Part shown: positions 20,386 through 29,974 of the stretch, in pieces
Layout of the letters: every line of letters begins with the position of its first letter
Position numbering within the stretch: the stretch's first letter is position 1
DNA from: Welwitschia mirabilis
Taxonomy: Eukaryota > Gnetophyta > Gnetopsida > Welwitschiales
Reading direction: 5' to 3'
DNA length: 29,974 nucleotides
Assembly: GCA_051453625.1 (NCBI GenBank)
Contig: JBOZIK010000001.1
Span: 257,750,780 to 257,780,753 of the forward strand
Made by a program: the position numbers and the translations under genes
The notes under the pieces: generated by a model
Database searches by the model: none
Seen by the model: the letters and a program-made list of their open reading frames with translations, nothing else
Told to the model about the DNA's origin: nothing

Positions 20386-23190
20386 GTGAGGTAGAAAGAT
20401 ACATGAGCTCTAAAGATCTAGTGCTAGTCATCGGAGAGCACACCTTCACTCCAATAATATACTACAATTTCTTGAAAGATAGCTCAAATTATCAAGCCAT
20501 GATGACTCAGGTCATAGTGAAATAATCTCATTCACCACATAAGTATTGGTCAATTTAATAGTTAGCTTAGTCCTTCATAGCCCTTTCATAAGTGTTGAAT
20601 ATAAGGATTATACTACTCAAAATCCATCAAGAGTGACTATGAAGAGTAAGCTAACTTAAGGAATTTACTCAGTTATTAATAGAAATTAATAATGTAGTTT
20701 AACTTGAGCATTACAAGTATGAAGCTACTTATAACTCAAATTAAAAATAAATAACTACCATTTTATTAAATCATGAAAATGCATTACATTAAGGAATAAG
20801 ATAAGACTAACATGGACCCATTAACTAAACTTAGAAAATTTTTCTCCCATAGAACATGCTTAAAACGCCATGTTAACTATAATTTTCTAAAGATTCTTAT
20901 TGTTTTTACCAATGAAAGATATCCTATAATGAATGAATAAAGCCTTTTTATAAATAACTATGGGGTGAAGGTGGTTGAAATCCTTTAGCTTATGGTGGTA
21001 GGTGGGTGGTTACAATATTTCTGATATATCTTTAGATATAGTTTTTGTTTTCTTGTATTAGATGAAGATTGTCATGATGAGTTCAATATATGGCTTTGTA
21101 TTATAATGCTTTTACTAACTAATGCTATTGTCATGTGTCTTTAACATTACTTTAGGTAACACTGTCACATGTCACTATCATGTGTCTTCTATGCCATCCG
21201 ATATGCCATTGAAGATGCCCATTATTTTTTATATTATAATTGATTAAGTCCATAATTGTAGTTTCATCAATTTTTTTTCTTTAACAGTTTTATAATGTAA
21301 ATTTTGAACTATTTTCTTTAAAGGATCAGTAATGTTAGTGATCTAGATAGCAGCACTAATGTCTTCTATTAGATTGTTTTCAATCTTTAGCATGTACTTC
21401 AAAATGTAGTAAATAACTTGAAAATGTTATAAGAAAGTAATAAATTTAAATATTATGTTAAAAATTGTAGAAGACATAATTTTATAGTAAAATGATTATT
21501 TTAATATCTTTGCCTAAGTTAAATTAATCAAATAAAGTTGATTTGAATGTTAATTTTTGGATTTTAATGCACCTCCTAATTATACTTTCACTAGATTATT
21601 TGTGGTGAATCTGGCTATGCTTATATCCATCATTAATGTTTTATAAATAGTAATATTACCCTAGGGATACAAATCCTATGTGACTAAATTCAACGTTTAT
21701 CAATAATATTAGTACTATCATTTGTAGTATAGTTTTAGTGTTGTTCTTTCAAAGAGATAGATCACAAAAGCTATCAATAAAACAAGCATGATAATAATGT
21801 GTAATAGGGAGTGAAATGATATGAGAGATCTAAGAATGATACATAGCATTGAAACTAATATCATAACTTCAAGAAAAAGCATAAGTACTAAAGTAACATC
21901 ATGTATCTTTTACTTTCAACTTAAGCATAATGATATTATTGATCATGAAGATGAATGCTTATCTAGTCTAAGCTAAAGCACAGTGGCATAGTCTCATCTA
22001 TCATAGATATGAAAGTGATATATCCAAGCCACCTACTCTTTATAAAAATAATAAAATAACTATGAAAAGTATAGTCTTCCAAGATCCATTAAATAGACAT
22101 ACAGGTTATATAATCTACAATAAAAATGAGAATCATCAAATAGATATTAAAGTAAAAGCATGCCTTAGTAAATACTAAGTATAAAAAGTATGAAACAATC
22201 ACCACTTATTATCAAAGTAATGCACCAATAACACATAATACTTTATTATCTAAAAAATTTAAGGATACAATTTGAAAATATACTCATGCTTAACCAAGAA
22301 GCATCATGCTATCTTAGTAACTAGTTTATTCCTATAAGAGGCTTAAAAATAACTTATGATTAAAGCTCTAATCTCTTTGATAATGATATGTGTGAAATTA
22401 TTTTTTCCAAGTGAAGAAAGGTAGGATATTTATTGGCTAGAATTAGGATTCAAAAAGTTCTAATGTGGCTAATATAAAGAATGCCCAAAGTATATGGGAT
22501 TATCCTTTAGTCATAGGTCCAAATTGAGGGTTTCTTCTTTATAGTATTATAAAGTATAATGGTGTAATACTTTACAATGTCCTAAAGTGTAATGGGGTTA
22601 TTCTTTATTTATGAAACTACATCGACATGTTTTTCTTAGCAAATATTCTTTGTTTATCCAATAACTTTAGAAATGCCCCAAATGGATTTATTATAGCAGA
22701 AAGGCTTAGTAACATAAGTATTGACCCATTATACATATAATAATTGGCATTGCTACTCTTATAACTAGTGTCACTACCAATAATACTTGGCACTCCTCTA
22801 TCATCTATCATAATGCTTTAGATGATAGAAATATTCCATAAAATTATAGTGTTATAGAAGATTACTACTAAAACTAGATTTACATGGCCTTAAGCATAAT
22901 AAATACATAAAAGTATAATTATAATCAATAAAGCATGCTAACAAGACCTAAAATCCTTAATGTAAATGTTAATTATTGTATGTTATCGTATCCCTCAACT
23001 AATTTTTTACTAGTTTCTTAGTAGTGGCAGTGTATGAAAGTGTAGGTAATATAGTAAAAATTACAAGGAAAATCAATCAAGTGTAATAAGGTTAATGGAA
23101 TAATTTCAAAAACTTTGACCAATTTAAGATAAAAATAATACTTAAAAAAAGAATAGAGCATGAAATATAAATGCTTAAATGTAAATGTCA
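20386..23190. other. non-coding stretch, possibly a diverged minus-strand LTR
   Basis: No coding relic was recognised. A TATA-like box on the minus strand at 20945-20958 and the tract at 23193-23200 are in the right order for an LTR of another element, but the two termini could not be shown. Repeated CATGTGTCTT-like motifs lie at 21129-21189. A short hairpin (TAAAGTAT and ATACTTTA, 9-bp loop) lies at 22550-22574. A small open frame at 22617-22811 shows no family features. Confidence 0.3.
20945..20958 (-). promoter_or_regulatory. TATA-like box, minus strand
   Basis: The minus strand reads GTTATTTATAAAAA followed by GGCTTTATTC. It is a plausible TATA box for an LTR transcript running left, but similar strings are common by chance in DNA this rich in A and T. 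Confidence 0.25.
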
Positions 23191-23232
23191 ATCCCCCCAA
23201 CTAAAGAAAAACTTTATCCTTAAAGTTCAAAA
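23190..23232 (-). other. polypurine tract and pol 3' end-like signature
   Basis: The minus strand reads a frame FKDKVFL, a stop, LGG, and contains TTGGGGGGATTGACA. Many plant Ty3/Gypsy pol genes end in an EDKVFL-x-GGG type tail coinciding with a G-rich polypurine tract just before the 3' LTR. This suggests an element whose 3' LTR starts near 23190 and runs left. No integrase relic was recognised upstream (23232-25300), so the call is tentative. Confidence 0.35.
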
Positions 23233-24508
23233 GATAATATAAAATGAAAGTAAAAATAATGATAAATAAATGATGTATATTCTAATGTAGTTTAAAATGA
23301 GCTAATAAGAGGGGAAAATGCATGCAAGAAATTAAAATTAATCAAAAAAAAGTCTACCTATGTATAAAAATTCATGAAGGAAGGATGATAGTGAAAATAG
23401 ATTCTATGAGAAATGGCCAAATGATGAACCTTTATAAATGATTATTATAAATAAAAGTAATAGTTAGAGAAAAAAGATGAAAAGTGAAGAGAAAGAAAGG
23501 TTACAAAAAAAAAAAAAGAAAAAATTAAATAGAAAAATAATAAATAAAGTATCTAAATAAGGTGGAAAATGGATGAAGACCAAGTTACAATCTAATTATA
23601 TGAAATACCATGACTTATCAATGATCTAAGATGATTATGAAAATTAAAATATATATATATATGAAGAAGTGTAAGGTGAATAGAGGAGAAGTGATGGTAG
23701 CACTAGTAAGGGCTCACAGTGATGTCAGGTTTTTAAGGTAAGTGCTCTTAGGATTTGAACAGTGAATGAAAAAAGATGTAGAAGTTATAGAAGTGTAAGG
23801 AATGAGGTGATGAAATGATAGAAAGGTTTACAATAAATAAAACATTAGGTGAAATCAAATCCTGAGGGTCATTTAATTTCAATGATAATCTAGATTGATT
23901 TGGTCCTAGCATGACTTATAAAAGAAGATATCTTTTCATACCAAACATAGATGTACTTTAAGTATGCTTTTTCATAGATATGAAAGCATAAATCCATGTA
24001 GTATGAGTGAATATATATGATATGGGATAGTGGAATGAAATAAAATAAAGTAAATGACAATGCAACTAAGACTCTATCATGCATACTATGAATAAATAAG
24101 GTTATAAAACTAGAGTAATGGCCTAAAAAAGTTTATTTAATTATGGATCTAAGTTAAATCAAGGCATGGCATTAATGAAGTACATTTATGCATATCAAGA
24201 GTAGTAAAAAGATCTTAAGTAAGTATCTAAACCAATCTAAGTTTTTTTACTTTCTCTTTCTCTTTCATGGATAACCAATCTCTAAGCATGTGATCTTATT
24301 GAGAATTTAGTATTATGACACTTCATTCTAATACATTTAACATGTTGTACTAGAAATATTTAATGCTACCTTGTTAGTAAGTATCTATATCCTAAATATA
24401 GATGAATGTATTACAAAAAAAAGTGTTAGAGTTGGACTTTCATTACTGGCAGACATCATAGCCCTAATGTAGATTTGGTTTGCTCTTTATTTTGGTGTTT
24501 AGGAAAAT

Positions 24509-24529
24509 GTGTATGTGTGTGTGTGTGTG
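24509..24529 (+). repeat. GT microsatellite
   Basis: An alternating GT run with one interruption (GTGTATGTGTGT...) next to the left arm of the foldback. Confidence 0.85.
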
Positions 24530-24557
24530 GATTATCTTCTTTCATAATGTTTCTTTT

Positions 24558-24594
<37 letters not shown>

Positions 24595-24693
24595 CACATG
24601 AAAGGGGTTATTGGATCATTTTCCTAATAGAGAAATGATCTCATTCCCAGTAATGCTTTAAAATAAAGAAACATTATGAAAGAAGATAATCCA
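24528..24693. repeat. foldback with near-perfect 29-bp inverted arms around microsatellites
   Basis: Positions 24528-24556 and 24665-24693 are exact reverse complements over 29 bp; the arm core is ATTATCTTCTTTCATAATG. The 108-bp centre contains (TA)n, then (GA)n, and a smaller inverted pair GATCATTT / AAATGATC. A (GT)n run abuts the left arm. This resembles a MITE or foldback element, although no target-site duplication is clear. Confidence 0.75.
24558..24594 (+). repeat. compound TA and GA microsatellite
   Basis: About nine TA units run directly into about ten GA units, inside the loop of the foldback. Confidence 0.9.
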
Positions 24694-26015
24694 TATTTTC
24701 TTTCCTTAATTTTAGATTAGAGACATCAAGTGAATGCAAGCCTTAACAAAATAACTCAAAGATAAAGATAACATTCTCTTGAAAAACAAGGATCCACTTA
24801 ATTTTAACTAAAACCATGAAATGATAAAGACCTATTATATTTATTTATAAGAAAAGACCCTTACCTAGGATCAATAAGTCTCATAAATTCATAATAAGAT
24901 GGAAGAGATGGATGAAGGGTAAGCCTTATAAAATAATATCATAATGGAAGAGGTGATTAATAGAATTTAAGACATTGATGGATTATTCTAATATGGAAGG
25001 AATTTGGGATTATCTAATTCAAAGTGTTTAAGATGATGATTATACAAGTGGTAATGCTTAGATGATTCTATGAGATAGATACTATCAAGATACATTAGTT
25101 TTATTACAAGTGAATCTATCCATCCTAAGTCTAATCTATAAAGAAAATCTATTCTAAGATCATGCACTAAAATAAAAATTTTCTTATAGTAGGATTTTCT
25201 AGTGTAATACATGTGTGAAGACTTAATTGTATGAAAGACATTAAATTCAAGGATATGAAAGTTATGATTGGATGATGGTTTATGGAAGCCATTAAATGCA
25301 TGATGTTTATACTTTCTCCTACATTAATTAAATTTTTTTATTTTCTTATTCCCTTCTAAATTAACACTTAATATTGCTACCTCAGAATCGACAAATTTAG
25401 GATCTTTTTATATGACTAATTTGGATATAAATTATGCAAGGAAGACTCTACTAGAAATAGTAGAGCGTTGTTTCTTTTGACTAAGTGTTTCCATAACTAA
25501 ACATACTTAGGATTTCTTGAAATAGTTTCTAAAAGGGTGAGTTGATATTATCATCTTGTGTTAAATATTTTAAGTGCTCAATAAAAGTAGGATTTGTATT
25601 TATTTTATCAAGCCAAGTTATAGCTTATATTTTTCTTTTGTTTTTTTCATGAAGATTCATCTATAGTTAAAGGGAAATTATATGTTTCTAAGATTTCTAT
25701 ATCATCCTCTTCATCACTTTCTTTATCATTTTTAAAAGTTAAATTCTCATGGATAGGTAATGTTATATCAATTTCTTTACAATCTTCTTTTATTTCATTT
25801 TAGTTTAAAAACGTTTAAGTTGCAAGAGATCCTTGTAGTATTTGATTGTCTAACAATATTTATTGAAATACATTTGCTAAATTTTTAATGTTTACATTAG
25901 TTTTTTTAACTCTTCCATTATATTAATAATAGATCATTTTGATTTTGATTTTAAAAATTTAAAGAGCTTGGTTTAAAGTTTGAGCTACTTCATTGAAAGT
26001 TATTTGATTGGAAGT

Positions 26016-26439
26016 NNNNNNNNNNNNNNNNNNNNNNNNNNNNNNNNNNNNNNNNNNNNNNNNNNNNNNNNNNNNNNNNNNNNNNNNNNNNNNNNNNNNN
26101 NNNNNNNNNNNNNNNNNNNNNNNNNNNNNNNNNNNNNNNNNNNNNNNNNNNNNNNNNNNNNNNNNNNNNNNNNNNNNNNNNNNNNNNNNNNNNNNNNNNN
26201 NNNNNNNNNNNNNNNNNNNNNNNNNNNNNNNNNNNNNNNNNNNNNNNNNNNNNNNNNNNNNNNNNNNNNNNNNNNNNNNNNNNNNNNNNNNNNNNNNNNN
26301 NNNNNNNNNNNNNNNNNNNNNNNNNNNNNNNNNNNNNNNNNNNNNNNNNNNNNNNNNNNNNNNNNNNNNNNNNNNNNNNNNNNNNNNNNNNNNNNNNNNN
26401 NNNNNNNNNNNNNNNNNNNNNNNNNNNNNNNNNNNNNNN
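26016..26439. other. assembly gap, 424 N
   Basis: Lies within the gag-protease linker of element B. No flanking duplication was seen. Plus-strand frames drawn across it are artefacts. Confidence 0.95.
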
Positions 26440-26594
26440 AAGGTTGAATTATTTAATCTATTTTCAACAGGTTTTCAATTTTATTATCGATTCATTTCTT
26501 ATTCATATTGAAATTGATTTTAAAACTTTGAAGGCCTTTGGTTAAATGAACATACTTCTTCAAGTATTTTCTCTTTATATGTTGGTATCAAGGG

Positions 26595-26636
26595 ACATTC
26601 TTTAATTATATGAGAGTTACCTTTACATATAACAAA
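26595..26636 (-). other. damaged zinc knuckle of gag B
   Basis: Reads FVICKGNSHIIKEC. The second Cys, the His and the last Cys of the CCHC pattern are in place, but the first Cys codon is TTT (Phe). Compare the intact knuckle of gag A at 683-724. Confidence 0.7.
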
Positions 26637-27520
26637 TGTTTATGTCACACTATTTTAGTTAGTAATTTTTCATCTAGAATCATTTAAGTGTATTTTTTCC
26701 AAAGAAGTAGTGAAATCCTCGATTACATTTGTTGAATTATTTTGTTCTTCCTCCTTAGATTTTACTTCTTTTCAGTTCTTTATCATTTGACCTATAGTTC
26801 AATTTTCTTTAAAGGTTGCTTTAGGCTGAGTTTGACTAGTTTCAATAATATTTTCCAAAAAAATGTTCATGCATTATTTAAATCTAAGTTCATCAAGTTA
26901 CCACCACATGAAAAGTCTACAAGTTGTTTTGTTTTCCCATTTAAACCACTATAAAAATAATCTATTAATTGTTCTATAGGGAATTCATCAATATCATTAG
27001 AATGAGTAGATATAATAAATTATTCCTATGTTGTAGCATAATCCTAAGTAGGTTATTATTGAAAGTTTTTAACTTCTTTTCTTCTTTTTCTCATTATTCT
27101 CTCACTTATGCATCTTTTAATAAAAGATTTTTGTACTTGATTTTAGGTTTTAAAACTTTTAAAAGGAATGGATTTAAGCAATAGTTTTGCTCTATCTCTA
27201 AGTGTGATAGGAATGATAATTATATAATTTCTATTACTAATTTGTTTTATTTTCAATTCCTTAAGTAAGCACTAATTGTTTTATATCAACAATATGTTGA
27301 AAAGGATGTTCATTAGGTCCTAAAAATGTTGGATAGGCATTTATGTTTTTTAATTCTATATCATCACTAGGAGATAAGTCAAAAGGGTATTGAATTTTAT
27401 TTCTTCTGTTTAAAATTACATCCCTCAATGAAACATTTGTATTTGCATTAGAATTTACATTATAAGTTCCTATCATATTAGATGATGCTAATTGTTCTTG
27501 TTTTTACATTATATCTAAAA

Positions 27521-28157
27521 TAGATGAAGAAAAATTATTTGCTTTTATACTATTACTTTCTTTTGAAAAATCAAATTCTAAAATAACAAAATATGATAAA
27601 TCATTTTGTTCAATTCTTAGAATTCTTTATGTACCTAGGGTGTGCATACTAGGTTAATCTCAAAGTCGATTAGACCTTTTTAAATATCTTCCTCAATCAA
27701 GCTTCTCTTCCTCTAATACTTTATCTTTTTACCTAAATGTATTATGTTTCTTCATGCTTAATGATTTATTTATAATTGTCATCTATATTATTGTTTAGGC
27801 GATGACTTAGACAATTACTTCATAGAAAATAGACAATAAAAAAAAGAGAAAAATAGAAATAGAACTAAAGCAAAAACTAACAGTCATCTACCTATGTTCT
27901 CTGAATAATAGAGGAGATGATATAACTTTATTAGACATAGAAAAAAGGAAAAAAAATCACAAAAAATCTTAAAAAAGCCGTAATCGAAGATTGTCATCTA
28001 CTTAATTATCTAGATGAAAAAACAAAAAATCAAAAAACTACCAAAAGAAAAACTATATTATTTATACTAAAAATACAATCTTATGATAAAAAAATACCTA
28101 AACCAAAATCCAACTCACTTAACTAGGTAACAATAATCCTTGAACTCCTTATGGTCT
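27521..28157 (-). other. 5' leader of element B
   Basis: Non-coding sequence between the primer binding site and gag B. It contains motifs such as GTCATCTAC...GGAGATGAT (27883-27914) and GTCATCTACTTAATTATCTAGATGA (split here as seen, 27993-28017), similar in style to the sequence upstream of gag A. No open frame was recognised. Confidence 0.55.
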
Positions 28158-28176
28158 TCCCTGATAATGATACCAA
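28158..28176 (-). other. decayed tRNA-Asp primer binding site (element B)
   Basis: The minus strand reads TTGGTATCATTATCAGGGA, 2 bp inside an LTR end. The 3' end of plant tRNA-Asp predicts TTGGCGCCGTTGCCGGGGA. The seven differences are all C-to-T or G-to-A, as expected from deamination of methylated cytosines on either strand. A tRNA-Asp site is typical of Athila-like elements, which agrees with the gag type. The first bases also resemble the tRNA-Met site of Copia (TGGTATCA), but the continuation does not fit. Confidence 0.65.
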
Positions 28177-28178
28177 GA

Positions 28179-28546
28179 TGTTGTAGTACATATTTATGTA
28201 ATCATTTATGTCCTTAATCAAATCTTACCAATCACAAGTATATTTCAAAATACGCACATTAGTATAGATGAGAGTGAACTCGAATGTTGTAATTCATTGA
28301 AAGCACTAGGCTTAAAGCTAGAGAATTGATTTAAGTAATGAATTTTTGGTTTTTTTTAATGATTTAATAATGAAAATAATAATGCAAGAAAATAAATATA
28401 CTATATGCAAGCTACTCTAAATGTAATATCTATCTAACAATCAAATCCTTGTCATTAAGATCAGCCCTTCATAACCTAGATTAATTAAGGAAACTATCAA
28501 TAATCCTAACCAACATAGGATATTAAGTATGTTAAACAAAATATCA
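28179..28546 (-). repeat. inner end of the 5' LTR of element B
   Basis: On the plus strand the LTR begins TGTTGTAGTAC at 28179, so in element orientation it ends in ...CTACAACA, 2 bp from the primer binding site. The outer end was not located. The LTR probably continues through the gaps at 28547 and 29028 and must end before the RNase H relic of another element near 29560. No matching 3' LTR was found in the window. Confidence 0.5.
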
Positions 28547-28652
28547 NNNNNNNNNNNNNNNNNNNNNNNNNNNNNNNNNNNNNNNNNNNNNNNNNNNNNN
28601 NNNNNNNNNNNNNNNNNNNNNNNNNNNNNNNNNNNNNNNNNNNNNNNNNNNN
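28547..28652. other. assembly gap, 106 N
   Basis: Lies within the probable LTR of element B. It has no abutting duplication and is not of the default 100-N length. Confidence 0.95.
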
Positions 28653-29365
28653 ATAAATCATAAGATACATACACATAAATAAAACTTAAAAATATCTTCA
28701 CTAAAAGTTAAACTAATATCTTATTATAAATAAGTAGCACTTTAATGAAGGAGACATAGTCTAACATCAAGGAAGATCCCTCTCTACAACAAACAAATGA
28801 ACCTTCTCCTCTTTGATCTCCTATCACAAGAATTTTTGGTTCCAAAAAAGATGATCAAATTCAAGAATAGAGGTAGTATCTGTTTATAATAAGATACTGA
28901 AAAATAACAAATCTAATAAATGTAACCAAGTCCCTAATGATGCATAGAAGGCACATGATACATTGCATTAAGAAGTTTGATACATTAGCAAAAATTAGGC
29001 ATCATCTTTCTAGTCATCTATACAATANNNNNNNNNNNNNNNNNNNNNNNNNNNNNNNNNNNNNNNNNNNNNNNNNNNNNNNNNNNNNNNNNNNNNNNNN
29101 NNNNNNNNNNNNNNNNNNNNNNNNNNNTAAATGCAACCAAGGCCCTAATGATGCATAGAAGGCACATGATACATTGCATAATTTTGAAGAAGTTTGATAC
29201 ATTAACAAAAATTAGGTATCATCTTTCTAGTCATCTAGATAATGGTGGAGATGATGCCACATTAATAGAGGTTCCATAATAGCTTTTATGTTAGTCTAGT
29301 TATCATCCTAGTAAACATGAAAGTGATGTCATTCAGGTAAACATCTAGATGATGGAGGGACTGAT
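28653..29365. other. probable outer LTR or flank of element B
   Basis: Non-coding sequence with repeated GTCATCTAGATAATGG and GGAGATGAT motifs at 29229-29258 and ATCATCCTAG / CATCTAGATGATGG at 29299-29357. No coding relic was seen. The boundary of the LTR is not visible. Confidence 0.35.
28917..29243. repeat. about 111-bp duplication flanking a 100-N gap
   Basis: Positions 28917-29027 and 29128-29243 are near-identical apart from a short insertion (AATTTTG-like) and scattered substitutions. They abut the 100-N gap at 29028-29127. This is most likely an unmerged contig overlap. Confidence 0.8.
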
Positions 29366-29431
29366 NNNNNNNNNNNNNNNNNNNNNNNNNNNNNNNNNNN
29401 NNNNNNNNNNNNNNNNNNNNNNNNNNNNNNN
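29366..29431. other. assembly gap, 66 N
   Basis: Lies between the probable LTR side of element B and the RNase H relic of element D. No abutting duplication was seen. Confidence 0.95.
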
Positions 29432-29559
29432 TGAAGTATTTGAATTCATTCAAAATGCCTCCAAATGCATTGGTGATTGTGCATTTTCATGTTTTCTCCT
29501 TAACTCTTAGTAATTATCATTTTTGACTTAAAATTATCTAAATATCCTACAAAACTACT

Positions 29560-29974
29560 AAAAGAACCCTATCAAAAACATACAATTTAACATCACAACA
29601 CCTAGCCTTATAAATAATGATAAGATTAAATTCTTGCATGAGAATGATCCACTTAATAAGTCTAGCACTAGAAACTTTTTTTATCATAAGATAGCATATA
29701 GCTACATGATCTATGTAAATATTAGTATAAAATCCAACAAAATAGTATCTAAGGTGATCAAGGTAAAATATAATGAAGTGATAGTGTAGTTAGATTGGGT
29801 CTTAAACAAATCTTTACTAAGATAAGATATGAATTTAAGACTTTTTTTACATTTTAACTAAGAATCCCACCCATAGCAATGTTACTAGCATCATATATAA
29901 GTTCAAAATATTTAGTCCATATAAGTTCTATTATAATAGATTTGGAAGAAACTTTATCTTTAAGTGTTTTAAAA
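29560..29974 (-). pseudogene. RNase H relic of another Ty3/Gypsy element (D)
   Basis: Minus-strand frames read FELIYDASNIAMGGIL at 29859-29906, then YFVGFYTNIYIDHVAICYL with the DH motif at 29706-29717, and ARLIKWIILMQEFNLIIIYK, ending near 29599. This is the conserved string from the start of RNase H to the linker of plant Gypsy polymerases. It is truncated by the window end and decayed. It lies upstream (minus strand) of the element B LTR, so it belongs to a different element, perhaps one that B inserted into. No integrase was seen after it. Confidence 0.78.

Larger units (their letters stand above)
23232..25300. other. AT-rich stretch without recognised genes
   Basis: Holds A-runs (for example 23507-23519), a short TA repeat near 23648-23662, the foldback at 24528-24693 and a minus-strand open frame at 24988-25212. 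That frame (MYYTRKSYYKKIFILVHDLR...) has no family features I can name. Nothing else could be supported. Confidence 0.4.
25340..27520 (-). pseudogene. Athila-type gag relic (element B)
   Basis: A second gag of the same family as element A. Minus-strand order: VSLRDVILNRRNKIQYPFDL, SDDIELKNINAYPTF, ITLRDRAKLLLKSIPFKSF, a basic KRRKEVKNFQ stretch, LIDYFYSGLNGKTKQLVDFS, CGGNLMN, then the nucleocapsid region. Below the 424-N gap the linker reads ITWLDKINTNPTFIEHLKYL, homologous to LWLNKLNENLIFDDHLKAL in element A. The first 72 codons (27261-27476) are still open. The zinc knuckle at 26595-26636 has lost its first Cys, which now reads Phe. Many other stops are present. The relic fades near 25340 before any recognisable protease, so the element is truncated or too decayed there. 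Confidence 0.8.

Noticed and set aside
22617-22811. Minus-strand open frame of 64 codons
   Set aside because: No recognisable motif or context, and chance frames of this size are expected. It is mentioned only within the surrounding non-coding feature.
23018-24084. Minus-strand open frames at 23018-23200 and 23890-24084
   Set aside because: They are rich in Phe, Tyr and Ile, as AT-rich DNA gives by chance, and show no family features.
25980-26511. Two plus-strand open frames of about 155-167 codons
   Set aside because: Most of their length is the 424-N gap, and the strand is opposite to the gag B relic.
26742-27184. Two plus-strand open frames of about 70 codons
   Set aside because: They are antisense to the gag B capsid region, which has clear family motifs on the minus strand.
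28158-28176. Copia-type tRNA-Met primer binding site (TGGTATCA start)
   Set aside because: After the first eight bases the match to the tRNA-Met site fails, while the whole stretch fits a deaminated tRNA-Asp site and the neighbouring gag is Gypsy-type.
1-29974. CRISPR arrays, tRNA or rRNA genes, bacterial operons
   Set aside because: No regularly spaced conserved repeats, cloverleaf-like segments or conserved rRNA blocks were seen. The content is plant retrotransposon DNA.

Overview
This window looks like AT-rich repetitive DNA from the nuclear genome of a flowering plant, as a scaffolded draft assembly with twelve runs of N. I see no intact host gene, RNA gene, CRISPR array or bacterial feature. 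The recognisable content is decayed Ty3/Gypsy retrotransposon sequence. All of the recognised gag and pol relics lie on the minus strand, and they look closest to the plant Athila-type lineage. The species cannot be told from the sequence.

Layout from left to right. (A) 1-1615 is a minus-strand gag relic with an intact CCHC zinc knuckle; 2583-3240 is probably the untranslated region upstream of it. 3168-7758 is AT-rich DNA without recognisable genes, with one minus-strand promoter/LTR-like stretch near 5.5 kb and several duplications at gap edges. (C) 7759-20385 is the main structure: two diverged LTR copies (about 800 and 754 bp) enclose, read on the minus strand, a gag-side region, protease, reverse transcriptase, RNase H and integrase. 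Beyond pol lie a plus-strand (antisense) coding relic, a GGGGTCTT-rich degenerate repeat array and a sense-strand third ORF relic. 20386-25300 holds no recognisable gene, but has a possible minus-strand LTR promoter, a possible polypurine tract with a pol 3' end, and a near-perfect 29-bp-arm foldback around 24.6 kb. (B) 25340-28546 is a second element of family A: gag relic, leader, a tRNA-Asp-type primer binding site and the inner end of its 5' LTR. (D) 29560-29974 is an RNase H relic from yet another Gypsy element, cut by the window end.

None of the coding relics is open. Stops fall repeatedly where the family has Gln, Arg or Trp codons, and the primer binding site differs from its expected form only by C-to-T and G-to-A changes, so decay by methylcytosine deamination is likely. 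All six gaps of exactly 100 N are flanked by near-identical sequence that abuts the gap on both sides. These are best read as unmerged contig overlaps, so about 2 kb of the window is artificial duplication. I did not find a convincing undescribed system. The most interesting items are the antisense relic plus repeat array inside element C, the foldback at 24.6 kb, and the recurrent ATCTAGATGAT-type motifs near the A and B leaders.
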